Below, piece by piece: positions 1 to 8,155 of a stretch of 45,703 nucleotides of DNA (within the stretch, counting starts at the first letter, position 1; the number at the start of each line of letters is the position of its first letter). Location of the stretch: positions 1 through 45,703 of the forward strand of contig JAFGQL010000176.1 of NCBI GenBank assembly GCA_016935695.1, in the 5' to 3' direction. A program made the translations under genes and the position numbers. Source of the DNA: Spirochaetales bacterium. Lineage in GTDB: Bacteria; Spirochaetota; Spirochaetia; JC444; Marispirochaetaceae. The notes below the pieces were generated by a model. It did not search any database, was not told the DNA's origin, and saw only the letters and a program-made list of their open reading frames with translations.

Positions 1-360
1 GAAATCCTTCAAGGTGCGGTTGTCGGGACACACATCATTCCCGGCGAGAAAATATCCGGCAGGCGCCGGTGGATACAGAACTCTCAGGTGAGCGGAAAAA
101 TTATCGTTGACGAAGGTGCTCTTAACGCCCTTCATAACCGTAAAAGCCTCCTTCCCAGCGGTATAGTGCATGTGGAGGGGGTTTTCTCTGAGGGGGATGT
201 GGTGTCTGTAAATGATGCATACAAGATTGTTACGAGTTTCAACAGCGCCGAACTGCGGAACATCATGGGAAAACACAGTACAGCCATCAGAGAAATTTTA
301 GGAAAAGAACGGAGGGATGTCATTGCTCCTCCAGAAGATATCATTGAGTTTCCCGGTTGA
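1..360 (+). CDS. proB: Glutamate 5-kinase, C-terminal fragment (5' end outside window)
   Basis: The reading frame is open from base 1 and ends at a TGA at 358-360, so only about the last 119 residues are seen. Glutamate 5-kinase phosphorylates glutamate in the first step of proline synthesis. The visible part covers the end of the kinase domain (GTHIIPGEKISGRRRW) and the PUA domain, with the family-typical stretch IIVDEGALNAL and KSLLPSGI followed by the SAEL/IMGKHS region. The GTG at 88 is an internal valine codon, not a start. The gene converges with the methyltransferase at 367, leaving only six bases and no visible terminator. The family call is firm; the kinase core cannot be checked here. 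Confidence 0.9.
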   Translation, partial: EILQGAVVGTHIIPGEKISGRRRWIQNSQVSGKIIVDEGALNALHNRKSLLPSGIVHVEGVFSEGDVVSVNDAYKIVTSFNSAELRNIMGKHSTAIREILGKERRDVIAPPEDIIEFPG

Positions 361-366
361 CTGGGA

Positions 367-1464
367 CTATCTTTTCAAAACGCACAAAGACTCAATATGA
401 GGAGTCTGCGGAAACATATCAAAACCCGTCAATGTTTCGATATGATAACCGGTTTTGATGAATTCAAGAATATCAGTCCTTAAAGTAAGGGGATTACAGC
501 TTACATACAGTACCAACGGAATATGCAGGGCGGCCAGAAAAGACGCATCCTTTCGCAGGCCGCGGCGCGGAGGATCAAGAATCATACAGTCGGTTGTTTT
601 TGAATAGGTGCGGATGTGTGAATGTGCGTTTTCCACGGGGATTTCGTAAAAATGAAAATGTTCCAGACCCAAACTGGATGATTTTTCTTTAGCTCGTGCG
701 ATTGAAAGATAGGAACTGTCAATACCGATCACTTCTTGTGCAATATCAAACAGCGGGAAGCTGAAGTTTCCGTTACCACAGTACAGATCAAGTATTCTGG
801 ATCCAGCGCCGATTTTTTTGAGTCTGGCACGAATGGAATTGATAATCTTTGTGTTTATTCCGCCGTTTATCTGTATGAAAGACGGTGAATCGGCCTGGTT
901 TTTAAGATAGAAGGTCTGCATATCATCACCATCTTCGTAAACACACACGCCGTAGTATCCCGGGGGAATTCCGCTTTCCACAAGTTCCAGGGCCTTTTGT
1001 TCAACCCGTTCACTTGCTATCCTGCACTCTTTGAGGTTAAAGACCGTATGTGAGCCCCGGGACGAGAATCCTATGGCAGAGCCATGGGATTGAAGGGTTA
1101 TTCTATTGCGGTAGCGGTACCTGAGATCGCTCGGGACAAAGCTGATATTGGTTTTTGGAAGAATTTTGTCATAGATATCCTGAAGCTGCCGGTGCTTAAG
1201 GGAAGTCTGGGTATCATACGCGATATGCTGGTATGTGCAGCCGCCGCATACTCCAAAGTGGCCGCACTCAGGAGATACCCGGTTCAAAGAAGGAGTTACA
1301 AGGCTGAACTGCTCCGGGTGATTGGTTGATGAAGGGGAGCGGTACTCGATTATATCGCCGGGACAGCCGAAGGGCGCATATACCTGTCGGCGGTTTCCTG
1401 AGGTATCGGTAACGATCCCGATCGCATCGCCTTTAAGACTCATTCCGGTAAGTTCTATCTTCAC
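367..1464 (-). CDS. 23S rRNA/tRNA (uracil-5-)-methyltransferase, TrmA/RlmD family
   Basis: 365 residues. An S-adenosylmethionine-dependent enzyme that methylates C5 of a uridine in RNA. An N-terminal TRAM-like domain (about 1-55) is followed by an iron-sulfur cluster set, Cys67, Cys73, Cys76 and Cys147 (CGHFGVCGGC and LKEC). Then come the SAM-binding motif DLYCGNGNFSFPL near 226-238, LDPPRRG at 296-302, the catalytic nucleophile Cys323 in YVSCNPLTL, and the proton-abstracting Glu358 in PHIES. All key residues are present. The start is GTG at 1464 with AGGA about ten bases upstream; an ATG seven codons later is an alternative. The cluster suggests RlmD/RumA type, but whether rRNA or tRNA is the substrate cannot be told from sequence alone. 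Confidence 0.92.
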   Translation of the reverse strand: MKIELTGMSLKGDAIGIVTDTSGNRRQVYAPFGCPGDIIEYRSPSSTNHPEQFSLVTPSLNRVSPECGHFGVCGGCTYQHIAYDTQTSLKHRQLQDIYDKILPKTNISFVPSDLRYRYRNRITLQSHGSAIGFSSRGSHTVFNLKECRIASERVEQKALELVESGIPPGYYGVCVYEDGDDMQTFYLKNQADSPSFIQINGGINTKIINSIRARLKKIGAGSRILDLYCGNGNFSFPLFDIAQEVIGIDSSYLSIARAKEKSSSLGLEHFHFYEIPVENAHSHIRTYSKTTDCMILDPPRRGLRKDASFLAALHIPLVLYVSCNPLTLRTDILEFIKTGYHIETLTGFDMFPQTPHIESLCVLKR

Positions 1465-1535
1465 GCTGGGGTATTCCTGTCAAAAACATGGAAAAGCTTG
1501 TGCTGTCAGGAGACAATGAAACACGGGAAGAAGGA

Positions 1536-1985
1536 TCATTCTTCTGGTTCTTCACGAAAAAGAAAATGATATTCTTCCTGGGATATGACATCGCTGTCAT
1601 CTTCGCTGCCGGAGTTGTCAAACAGCTCCTGCAGGGACGCATTGTCCTTGCTGTGTAACGAAAGTATGTCCTGGAACTTTTCTAAAAACGGGCTGAAAGG
1701 CAGGTGTGATGAATCAGGATTGTTAATGAGTTTGACTACTATATCAATAAACCGGCTTTGTGTAAGGAACAGGTTCCTGTAGACGGTGTCCATATGCGGT
1801 GTTTTAGGATTTTCTTTAAGTTGTAAACTCAATTTGCCAATGACGGCATCAAAGAAGAGGATATCCTCTACAATTTTGTCAAAAAAGAATGTTTCGTCGA
1901 TTTCTATATCGAATATGTTCAGAAGGACTGACAGTCCCTCATTGATATAGTATAAATCATTATCAAAATGAACAATTTCCGCCAC
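1536..1985 (-). CDS. Conserved-looking hypothetical protein, acidic
   Basis: 149 residues of unknown function, not recognised as any family. The sequence looks helical and rich in Phe, Ile, Leu and Asp, with no signal peptide or membrane segment and a strongly acidic last 30 residues (SGSEDDSD, EEPEE). The GTG start at 1985 is supported by CTGGAG eight bases upstream. A perfect-looking -10 (TATACT, minus strand, 2015-2020) lies about 30 bases before the start, without a clear -35. It is the upstream neighbour of the RNA methyltransferase (71-base gap) and may be co-transcribed with it. It is divergent from the rpsF operon. The length and start signals make it a likely real gene. Confidence 0.65.
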   Translation of the reverse strand: MAEIVHFDNDLYYINEGLSVLLNIFDIEIDETFFFDKIVEDILFFDAVIGKLSLQLKENPKTPHMDTVYRNLFLTQSRFIDIVVKLINNPDSSHLPFSPFLEKFQDILSLHSKDNASLQELFDNSGSEDDSDVISQEEYHFLFREEPEE

Positions 1986-2088
1986 TAGTGATTCTCCAGT
2001 ACTACCTTATTTATAGTATAGAAACTCATTCAGGATCAATGATATCGCGCAGGTTCTACAATAATTTACGGCCTGTACAATAGTTATC

Positions 2089-2117
2089 TTGACCTTTTTG
2101 TGGACAAGTGATACGTT
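2089..2117 (+). promoter_or_regulatory. Candidate promoter of the rpsF operon
   Basis: TTGACC at 2089-2094 is followed after 17 bases by TACGTT at 2112-2117. The -35 is strong and the -10 weak. The predicted transcript would begin near 2124, leaving a leader of about 58 bases that contains the hairpin at 2132-2157. Confidence 0.4.
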
Positions 2118-2131
2118 ACCGTGACCTCTTT

Positions 2132-2157
2132 ATCCGGCAGAAATATATCTGTCGGAT
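2132..2157 (+). promoter_or_regulatory. Leader hairpin before rpsF, candidate ribosomal-protein autoregulatory element
   Basis: ATCCGGCAGA at 2132-2141 pairs with TCTGTCGGAT at 2148-2157. This is a ten-base-pair stem with one G-U wobble and the loop AATATA. It lies 14 bases before the rpsF ribosome-binding site (AGGGAGG at 2171-2177) and has no T-run, so it is not a terminator. In several bacteria the S6:S18 complex binds the rpsF leader; this hairpin sits where such an element is expected, but whether it matches that motif was not established. Confidence 0.5.
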
Positions 2158-2181
2158 CAATAATGTCCACAGGGAGGAACG

Positions 2182-2457
2182 ATGAACACCTATGAATTAA
2201 CGGTCATAACAAGACCGGAAGATGATCAGTACAAAGCAGGTCTGGAGATCATCAAAGCGGAAATCGATAAAGAGAAAGGCAAGATTGTAAAGCAGGATGA
2301 CTGGGGCGTCAAAGATCTTGCGTATGAAATCAAAAAACAGCAAAAGGGCCACTATACCTTTTACAATGTTACTCTTGAACCGGAATCCCTCGCAAAGCTT
2401 GATGAGAGACTGCGCATTAAGACGGAATTACTGAAATATCTCTTTGTAAAAGCCTAA
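2182..2457 (+). CDS. rpsF: 30S ribosomal protein bS6
   Basis: 91 residues, the usual length for bS6, which binds 16S rRNA as a heterodimer with bS18 in the platform of the small subunit. Recognisable features are the start MNTYELTVITRPE, the central DDWGVKDLAYEIKKQQKGHY strand-helix region and the C-terminal RIKTELLKYLFVKA. The ATG at 2182 follows a strong AGGGAGG with four bases between. It is the first gene of the canonical rpsF-ssb-rpsR cluster, and ssb starts 16 bases after its stop. Confidence 0.97.
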   Translation: MNTYELTVITRPEDDQYKAGLEIIKAEIDKEKGKIVKQDDWGVKDLAYEIKKQQKGHYTFYNVTLEPESLAKLDERLRIKTELLKYLFVKA

Positions 2458-2473
2458 ACACAAGGATATTCAC

Positions 2474-2908
2474 ATGGCGGCAAACCTGAATGTAGTAGTA
2501 TTAATCGGTCGGTTAACACGGGATGCGGAGCTTAAGTATATAAGTTCCGGTATTGCGGTAAGTAAATTCGCTATTGCAGTAAACCGAAGGAAGAGGTCTG
2601 GTGAGCAATGGGTGGATGAAACCGATTTTTTTGATATTACATTATGGGGAAAAACCGCAGAAACCCTCAACCAATATTTGGTAAAAGGTAAAGAAATCGG
2701 GGTTGAAGGGGAACTCAGGCAAAGCCGGTGGGAACAGGATGGTCAGCCGCGAAGTCGTGTGGAAATACACGCGAAAAATATCCAGCTTCTTGGCGGAGGC
2801 GGCGGTACCAGAACCGAATCCAACCAGAATGACAACCAGAAACAGTCATTCGATCGTTTTCAGAAAGAAGAATATTCAAACGATTTCGAGGACGATATTC
2901 CATTCTAA
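2474..2908 (+). CDS. ssb: Single-stranded DNA-binding protein
   Basis: 144 residues. SSB coats single-stranded DNA in replication and repair and recruits partners through its C-terminal tip. The OB-fold starts at NVVVLIGRLTRDAELKY and includes KFAIAVNRR and FFDITLWGKTAE. A short glycine-rich and glutamine-rich linker follows from about residue 112 (GGGGGT). The protein ends in the acidic tip DDIPF (140-144), the canonical interaction motif. It lies between bS6 and bS18, as in many bacteria, where its dose follows the ribosomal operon. Confidence 0.96.
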   Translation: MAANLNVVVLIGRLTRDAELKYISSGIAVSKFAIAVNRRKRSGEQWVDETDFFDITLWGKTAETLNQYLVKGKEIGVEGELRQSRWEQDGQPRSRVEIHAKNIQLLGGGGGTRTESNQNDNQKQSFDRFQKEEYSNDFEDDIPF

Positions 2909-2923
2909 TAGAGGAGCATTTAC

Positions 2924-3223
2924 ATGTCGGATAAACAAGATTACGACGGAAGAAATTCAGATAACGATAAAAATTATGACGACAGGAAAGACCGCGGGTT
3001 TAAGCGGGGAAAACCGTTTTTTAAGAAAAAGGTCTGCCGGTTTTGTGTGAATAAAAACAAACCGGATTACAAGGATATAGAGGTACTGAAACGTTTTGTT
3101 ACCGAACGCGGGAAAATTCTGCCAAGGAGAATAACCGGGACCTGTGCAAAACACCAGCGGCATCTGGCTCAGGAAATAAAGAAGGCGAGGGTTATCGCGC
3201 TTCTGCCCTTTGTAAAAAAATAA
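2924..3223 (+). CDS. rpsR: 30S ribosomal protein bS18
   Basis: 99 residues. The conserved bS18 core begins about residue 36 ([11 protein letters not shown]) and includes [22 protein letters not shown] and [11 protein letters not shown]. The CxxC near the start of the core (C38, C41) recalls the zinc-binding form of bS18. The N-terminal extension of about 30 residues is highly charged ([18 protein letters not shown]), longer than in most homologues. GAGGAG at 2911-2916 supports the ATG at 2924. The stop overlaps the next start as TAATG, indicating translational coupling to the membrane protein gene. Confidence 0.95.
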   Translation: MSDKQDYDGRNSDNDKNYDDRKDRGFKRGKPFFKKKVCRFCVNKNKPDYKDIEVLKRFVTERGKILPRRITGTCAKHQRHLAQEIKKARVIALLPFVKK

Positions 3224-4185
3224 TGGATGCAGTAAAGAAGAAATGGAGCGATTTTTCCGGTACGGTAATACTTGCAGTGCTGCTGTACAAAATAAGCCCC
3301 GTATTCTTCTTGTTTATACTACCCCTCATGTGGGCGTATTATAACCGTGGTGAAAAATGGTTTGTGCATACAGGTATAGTTGCCTTAGCGGGAATATTGA
3401 TTATCAGCATGTTTGCAATAACAGGTATTCCTCCCGGGCTGAAATCCAGGCTTGTACTGTTGGAAGTCGCTCTTCCAGCTGCAGTCTACGCCGGTGTATG
3501 GTTTATACTGCATGATTTTCGTACAACACGGCTGATTGCCTCGCTGTACGGTATCGCAAGTATCGCTTTTATGTCGGTACCGTTCCTGCTCTTCATGGGA
3601 AGTAATCAGGAACTGTCGGATTTTTTTCGGGAACAGCTTAAGACGATTCTGGATGGAATGGTCAACGGGGAACTCCTTAGTGAGTATGGTATAGACAGCG
3701 GCAGTATATATAAGTTTACGATAGAAGCGGTGTTTAAGAATTTTCTTGCGTCGTTGTATATGATGAGTACGCTTGCATATTACCTGTCTAAAAAGCTGTT
3801 TTACCGCTTTAAAATGGGCGTGGCGGTTTCATTGAAATCGTTTACCTTTGATGACCGTTTTGTGTGGTTTTTCATTATCGGCTGGTCCGGTGTGCTGGTT
3901 ACTTCTTATTTGCAATATGATGTAGCCGGGTATATTTTTTGGAACACAGCAATGCTGTTTACCTATTTATTCGCGGTACGGGGTATCGCTATTGTTGAAG
4001 AATTATATGATAAATATTCTGTGAGCAAAGGAGCCAGGTTAGCCATTGCTATTGGTTGTATCATTGGTATTTTTACACCGGGAATCAATCTATTGATAAT
4101 TTTTGGTGTACCTGTTTTCGGCGTTTCTGAAATATGGATTCATTATCGAGAAAGGAGAAAAGGACATGAAAATCATATTGAATGA
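3223..4185 (+). CDS. DUF2232 (YybS-like) integral membrane protein
   Basis: 320 residues with about eight hydrophobic segments spread from residue 14 to 305, so a polytopic inner-membrane protein. Its place between rpsR and rplI and its overall pattern match the DUF2232/YybS family, whose role is not established. The start overlaps the rpsR stop (TAATG), and its last 20 bases overlap the start of rplI, whose ribosome-binding site lies inside this gene. The coupling suggests its level follows the ribosomal operon. Family assignment rests on context and topology more than on motifs. Confidence 0.75.
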   Translation: MDAVKKKWSDFSGTVILAVLLYKISPVFFLFILPLMWAYYNRGEKWFVHTGIVALAGILIISMFAITGIPPGLKSRLVLLEVALPAAVYAGVWFILHDFRTTRLIASLYGIASIAFMSVPFLLFMGSNQELSDFFREQLKTILDGMVNGELLSEYGIDSGSIYKFTIEAVFKNFLASLYMMSTLAYYLSKKLFYRFKMGVAVSLKSFTFDDRFVWFFIIGWSGVLVTSYLQYDVAGYIFWNTAMLFTYLFAVRGIAIVEELYDKYSVSKGARLAIAIGCIIGIFTPGINLLIIFGVPVFGVSEIWIHYRERRKGHENHIE

Positions 4186-4813
4186 AGATGTCACTAATCT
4201 TGGAGAAGAAGGCGATGTAAAAACGGTTAAAAACGGTTTTGCAAGAAACTTTCTTATTCCCAGAGGGTTGGCAGTTCCTTTTACAAAAGGAAATGTAAAG
4301 ATATTTGATGCAAGAAAAGAAATCATTGCAAAGAAGAAAGAAGAGAAAAGAAAAGCCGCGATGGGGCAGAAGGAAAAAATCGAAGCTCTTGAGATTGTCA
4401 TTCCAATGCCTGCGGGAGATAACGGCAGACTCTTCGGCTCTGTAACGAACGCTATGATCAGCGATCACCTGGCGAAAAACGGTGTACAGATAGAACGCCG
4501 GAAGATCGAATTGACTGACCATAGCATAAAAACAGTGGGCAAATTCTCTGCGAAAATCAAACTGTATGAGAATGAAACTGCCGAACTTGTTTTTACCATT
4601 GTGAGCGACAAGGAAAGCACGGAAGCAAAATCCGCAAAAGCTGAAGCCGCAAAAGCTGAAGCCGCAAAAGTCGAGCCAGTTTCGAAACCAGAAGCAGCGG
4701 AAGTTGCACCCGAAGAAGAAATCGTGGAAGAAGCTGTTTCAGAAACTCCAGACGTGACAGCGTCTGCAGACACAGAAGAAACCGCAGAAGACGAAGAAAC
4801 TGACGAAGCATAA
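4166..4813 (+). CDS. rplI: 50S ribosomal protein bL9 with an acidic C-terminal tail
   Basis: 215 residues. The bL9 body (1-148) is complete: N-terminal MKIILNEDVTNLG with the signature GDVKTVKNGFARNFLIPRGLA, the long connecting helix around 45-75, and the C-terminal domain with GRLFGSVTNAMISDHL. Residues 149-215 are an extra tail of Ala, Glu, Lys then almost pure acidic character (repeated AKAEA, then EEEIVEEA and AEDEETDEA). bL9 is normally near 148 residues. The start is the ATG at 4166, just after AAAGGAGAAAAGGAC; an upstream in-frame ATG at 4103 would prepend 21 unrelated residues. The gene overlaps the DUF2232 gene by 20 bases. Confidence 0.95.
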   Translation: MKIILNEDVTNLGEEGDVKTVKNGFARNFLIPRGLAVPFTKGNVKIFDARKEIIAKKKEEKRKAAMGQKEKIEALEIVIPMPAGDNGRLFGSVTNAMISDHLAKNGVQIERRKIELTDHSIKTVGKFSAKIKLYENETAELVFTIVSDKESTEAKSAKAEAAKAEAAKVEPVSKPEAAEVAPEEEIVEEAVSETPDVTASADTEETAEDEETDEA

Positions 4814-4830
4814 CAGACTCGGTTAGTCTG
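4814..4830 (+). promoter_or_regulatory. Small hairpin directly before the dnaB start
   Basis: CAGACT at 4814-4819 pairs with AGTCTG at 4825-4830, with a five-base loop. It fills almost the whole 19-base gap between rplI and dnaB and ends two bases before the dnaB ATG. No Shine-Dalgarno is visible in the gap. It may limit or shape dnaB translation in the operon; a chance repeat of this size is possible. Confidence 0.4.
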
Positions 4831-4832
4831 TC

Positions 4833-6173
4833 ATGGAACCTGTAAAACTGAAAGACAGAATAACTCCCCATAATGATGAAGCGGAAGTCGCTACATTAGG
4901 GGCTATACTTATCGATCCAGAGTGCCTGGGGAATGTATTACAATTCCTCAGGCCTTCTGATTTTTACAAAACTGCTCATAAGAAAATATTCAAAGCTATA
5001 ATCGATTTGTTCAATAAGGGCGAAGTTATCGACTTGATAACTCTGACGGAAGAACTGAAGCTGAACCAGGAACTGGATAAGGCGGGTGGAGCTTCTTACG
5101 TTTCTAAACTGACTTCAGCGGTTCCTACGGCCGCAAATGTCCAGTATTATGCCCAGCTGGTACAAGGGTCCAGCATACGACGGACCATCCTGCGTGTGGC
5201 CGATGAGCTGGTCGCGGAAGCTCACGACGAATCGATCGAACCGCGTGTTATTATAGAAGAAGCGGAAAGAAAGATATTTGAGGTTACGGATAAAAACCCA
5301 TCCGGCAGCTATAAAGCAGCGAATGAGATAATCCCCAAAACTATTGAAGCTATCGAAAAACTCTTTCATACAAAAGAACATTATACCGGCGTTCCAACAG
5401 GGTTCCCTGACCTTGATAATATGACAAGCGGTTTTCAGAACAGTGAGTTCATCATCATAGGAGCCCGGCCGTCAGTCGGAAAAACCGCTCTGGCATTGAC
5501 GATGGCGGCAAACATGGCCATCAAGCAGCATATTCCGGTCGGATTTTTCACCCTTGAAATGGCTGATATGCTGCTGATGCAGCGTCTTGTAGCTGCAGAA
5601 GCCCGTATAAATTCAGAGAAACTGCGTACTGGAATGTTAAAACCGTCTGACTTTCATAACCTGACCGAAGCGGCAGGACGAATATACGAAGCGCCACTTT
5701 TCATAGACGACACACCGAACATGAAACTTCTGGATTTGCGGGCGCAGGCCAGACGGATGAAATCGCAGCAGAATATCCGGGCCTTATTTGTCGATTATAT
5801 AGGTCTAATAGAACCGGAAAGCAAAGGAAACACGCCCCGCTATGAACAGGTAGGTGAGATTTCAAGGTCTCTCAAATCCTTGGCTCGTGAGCTGGAAATT
5901 CCGGTTATTTGCCTTTCTCAGGTTGGACGGCAGGTAGAGGGGAAAGCTCCGACCTTAGCAGATCTTCGTGAATCAGGATCAATTGAGCAGGATGCAGATG
6001 TCGTATTATTTCTTCACAGAGACAGAGGGGAGAGAGACGGCACAAAAGATGTGAACAATATAGAGACGGAACTTATTTGCGCAAAACAAAGGAACGGTCC
6101 TGTCGGCACAATAAAACTTGCTTTTATTCCAAGATTTACAAAGTTTGAGAACCTATCCTACGACGCGCCCTAA
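4833..6173 (+). CDS. dnaB: Replicative DNA helicase DnaB
   Basis: 446 residues, normal length. It is the hexameric 5'-3' helicase of the replication fork. The N-terminal collar domain starts with DEAEVATLGAILIDPE (15-30). The RecA-type domain has the DnaB entry motif TGVPTGFPDLDNMTSGF, Walker A GARPSVGKTA at 210-219, TLEM, the Walker B LFVDYIGLI and the RESGSIEQDADVV motif. No intein is present. The ATG at 4833 lacks a clear Shine-Dalgarno and is preceded by a small hairpin. The gene converges on and overlaps the beta-propeller gene by four bases, so no terminator separates them. Confidence 0.96.
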   Translation: MEPVKLKDRITPHNDEAEVATLGAILIDPECLGNVLQFLRPSDFYKTAHKKIFKAIIDLFNKGEVIDLITLTEELKLNQELDKAGGASYVSKLTSAVPTAANVQYYAQLVQGSSIRRTILRVADELVAEAHDESIEPRVIIEEAERKIFEVTDKNPSGSYKAANEIIPKTIEAIEKLFHTKEHYTGVPTGFPDLDNMTSGFQNSEFIIIGARPSVGKTALALTMAANMAIKQHIPVGFFTLEMADMLLMQRLVAAEARINSEKLRTGMLKPSDFHNLTEAAGRIYEAPLFIDDTPNMKLLDLRAQARRMKSQQNIRALFVDYIGLIEPESKGNTPRYEQVGEISRSLKSLARELEIPVICLSQVGRQVEGKAPTLADLRESGSIEQDADVVLFLHRDRGERDGTKDVNNIETELICAKQRNGPVGTIKLAFIPRFTKFENLSYDAP

Positions 6174-8155
6174 AACGGTGCGGATCGCAGGAAACCGGCT
6201 GTGTTATTCAGGTTGGTGTTCTTCTCGTTAAAGTATTTAATGTATGGGCTCAGGCCTTGGTTGGAATAAAACGTTCCGTCCGAAAATGTCATGACATAAT
6301 GAGTCGGATCTGCAATATACAGGTCAAAAAGGAAATTCCCGGATTTTTTATTCCAGAAGGATAATGAATAGTTATTGTTCAGGGTGAGTACATAATCAGT
6401 TGAAAGAAACAGTTCGGTAGCTAAATGGGACCCCTTCTGTAAAACGGTGAAACCTTCCCAGGAATACATCTGCAGCCCTTGCGTGCCGGTAAAAATGAAG
6501 AAACGGGAGCTGATGGGATCTGAAATATACGAAATGGTAGTATCAATACCCTTGAATGTAGCAATGGGACTTGAGTTGGTATAGTCGTTTTTAAGAATCT
6601 CGCTAATGACCGTGTATTGGATTCCGCGTCGCTCTTGAACCCCCAGAGTGTAAATAGAACCTGTGCTTGTATTGCACGACATATCTACAATCATCATGTT
6701 TTTGTTGTCCAGCCCGATAATTTCTCCGGTCTGAGCATTGATTTGAATGAGGGAAGTATTGAATGAGCCGCCTATATTCCTGCCGCCAAGAATGGTTGAT
6801 TCATCGGGCATGATGATGGCATTAAGCTCTTTGGTGGGATACCTTCGCGGCTCAATGTCACCGCTTACAGATACGACGTGAAGGGTTCCGCTGTTTTCTA
6901 AAACAGCAAAACGGTCGCCGAATGAAGTTGCTGCCTTCACTGGTTCTGATAAGGAAAGCAGCTGTATAAGATTTTCTGAAACAAGATCGTAGCTAAACAG
7001 CGTGAACGAGTCATCCCAAAACAGCAGATGGTTATCTTGAATATGAAAACCCTCTATCCGCCGATCAGGGAAAAATGTCTGAACATCTGAAAAATCACTG
7101 GAAAAAATGAGTATAGTCCGGTCAAACAGACAATAGAGCTGATCATTGTGAAACATGACGTTTGAAACGGAAACCGGGACTAACGGGTCATAACTTACGT
7201 TATGAAGATTACCAGTATCATAAATATAAATATTGCCTTCTATCCCGGTGAGAATTATATGAGAAGAAGATGCAAGTATGTCATAGGAAAACGGGATGTT
7301 CCTGTCGTTTGATACGGTTTCAATGAGTCTGTTTTCTGTCAGATTGAATTTTTGAATGTAATAGTAATTGTTATTTTTCACATAGGCGTAAAGTGAATCA
7401 TCATACAACGAAAAATGCTGTATTTCGCCAACTGCTCTTCGTTCAACAATTGAACCGTTGACCAGGTCCACAATATAAAGATCGCTATCTTTTGTACCGA
7501 ACAAAAAACGCCCTTTTTGGTGAAACAAAACGTTCTGCAGATTATTTACGGTTGCGATCGGAGTGTTTTCTTTTTGTCTGCCGGTTTTCACATCAACGTA
7601 AAAAATCTTTCCCGAGGGACCGTATGCTACAACTGTTTTCTCACTTGACGAAATGAAAAGGGAGGGGATGATACCGAAACCTTCTGAAATCAACGGTTTG
7701 ATTTCCCCGGTTTTGGTCTCAAGAAAATGAATACTGTTCCATTCGGTTGTTGTATAGACGATGTAGGTTCCTTTGGGTGAAAAGTCCATATACAAAGGTG
7801 TTTCCGATACACTGTAGGTATACAGTTTTTGCCATTTACTGATATCCCATACACTAATTTGATAGGTATGAAGATTATCGGTTTCGAATACAGCAATGAT
7901 TGAATCTGAGGGATGCTTTACAATCTTCTTAATATACATCGATGACAGCTGTTTCTGTTCAATGACATATCCGTGTTCAATATCATGAATGATCAGTTTG
8001 CCGTCGTCTGCGACTGAAAGGACATTACCTGTCGTATCGTCTATATCAATTGAGTTGGCGGTTTTAGCGTGACCGCGATTCATTGTAAAACGAACATCAG
8101 AAAAAAGAGAAAAGGAAACAATAAATAGGAGGCAAAAAATACTCGCTGATTTCAT
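6170..8155 (-). CDS. Secreted beta-propeller (WD40-like) protein of unknown function
   Basis: 661 residues with a clear N-terminal signal peptide (about 1-19, SASIFCLLFIVSFSLFS), so probably exported to the periplasm or anchored outside. The rest is made of repeated beta-rich blades with patterns such as VLSVADDGKLIIHDIEHG, AVFETDNLHTYQISVWDISKW and IYIYDTGNLHNV, typical of WD40 or quinoprotein-like propellers. Individual repeats are degenerate and I did not fix their number; the length would allow two propellers. Its ATG overlaps the stop of the CpXC gene (four bases), so the two are translationally coupled. Role unknown; a scaffold or binding protein is the natural guess. Confidence 0.75.
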   Translation of the reverse strand: MKSASIFCLLFIVSFSLFSDVRFTMNRGHAKTANSIDIDDTTGNVLSVADDGKLIIHDIEHGYVIEQKQLSSMYIKKIVKHPSDSIIAVFETDNLHTYQISVWDISKWQKLYTYSVSETPLYMDFSPKGTYIVYTTTEWNSIHFLETKTGEIKPLISEGFGIIPSLFISSSEKTVVAYGPSGKIFYVDVKTGRQKENTPIATVNNLQNVLFHQKGRFLFGTKDSDLYIVDLVNGSIVERRAVGEIQHFSLYDDSLYAYVKNNNYYYIQKFNLTENRLIETVSNDRNIPFSYDILASSSHIILTGIEGNIYIYDTGNLHNVSYDPLVPVSVSNVMFHNDQLYCLFDRTILIFSSDFSDVQTFFPDRRIEGFHIQDNHLLFWDDSFTLFSYDLVSENLIQLLSLSEPVKAATSFGDRFAVLENSGTLHVVSVSGDIEPRRYPTKELNAIIMPDESTILGGRNIGGSFNTSLIQINAQTGEIIGLDNKNMMIVDMSCNTSTGSIYTLGVQERRGIQYTVISEILKNDYTNSSPIATFKGIDTTISYISDPISSRFFIFTGTQGLQMYSWEGFTVLQKGSHLATELFLSTDYVLTLNNNYSLSFWNKKSGNFLFDLYIADPTHYVMTFSDGTFYSNQGLSPYIKYFNEKNTNLNNTAGFLRSAPF

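Noticed and set aside
4610-4680. The repeated AKAEA coding units of rplI as a DNA repeat element
   Set aside because: They are in frame and code for the protein tail; no repeat beyond the gene was seen.
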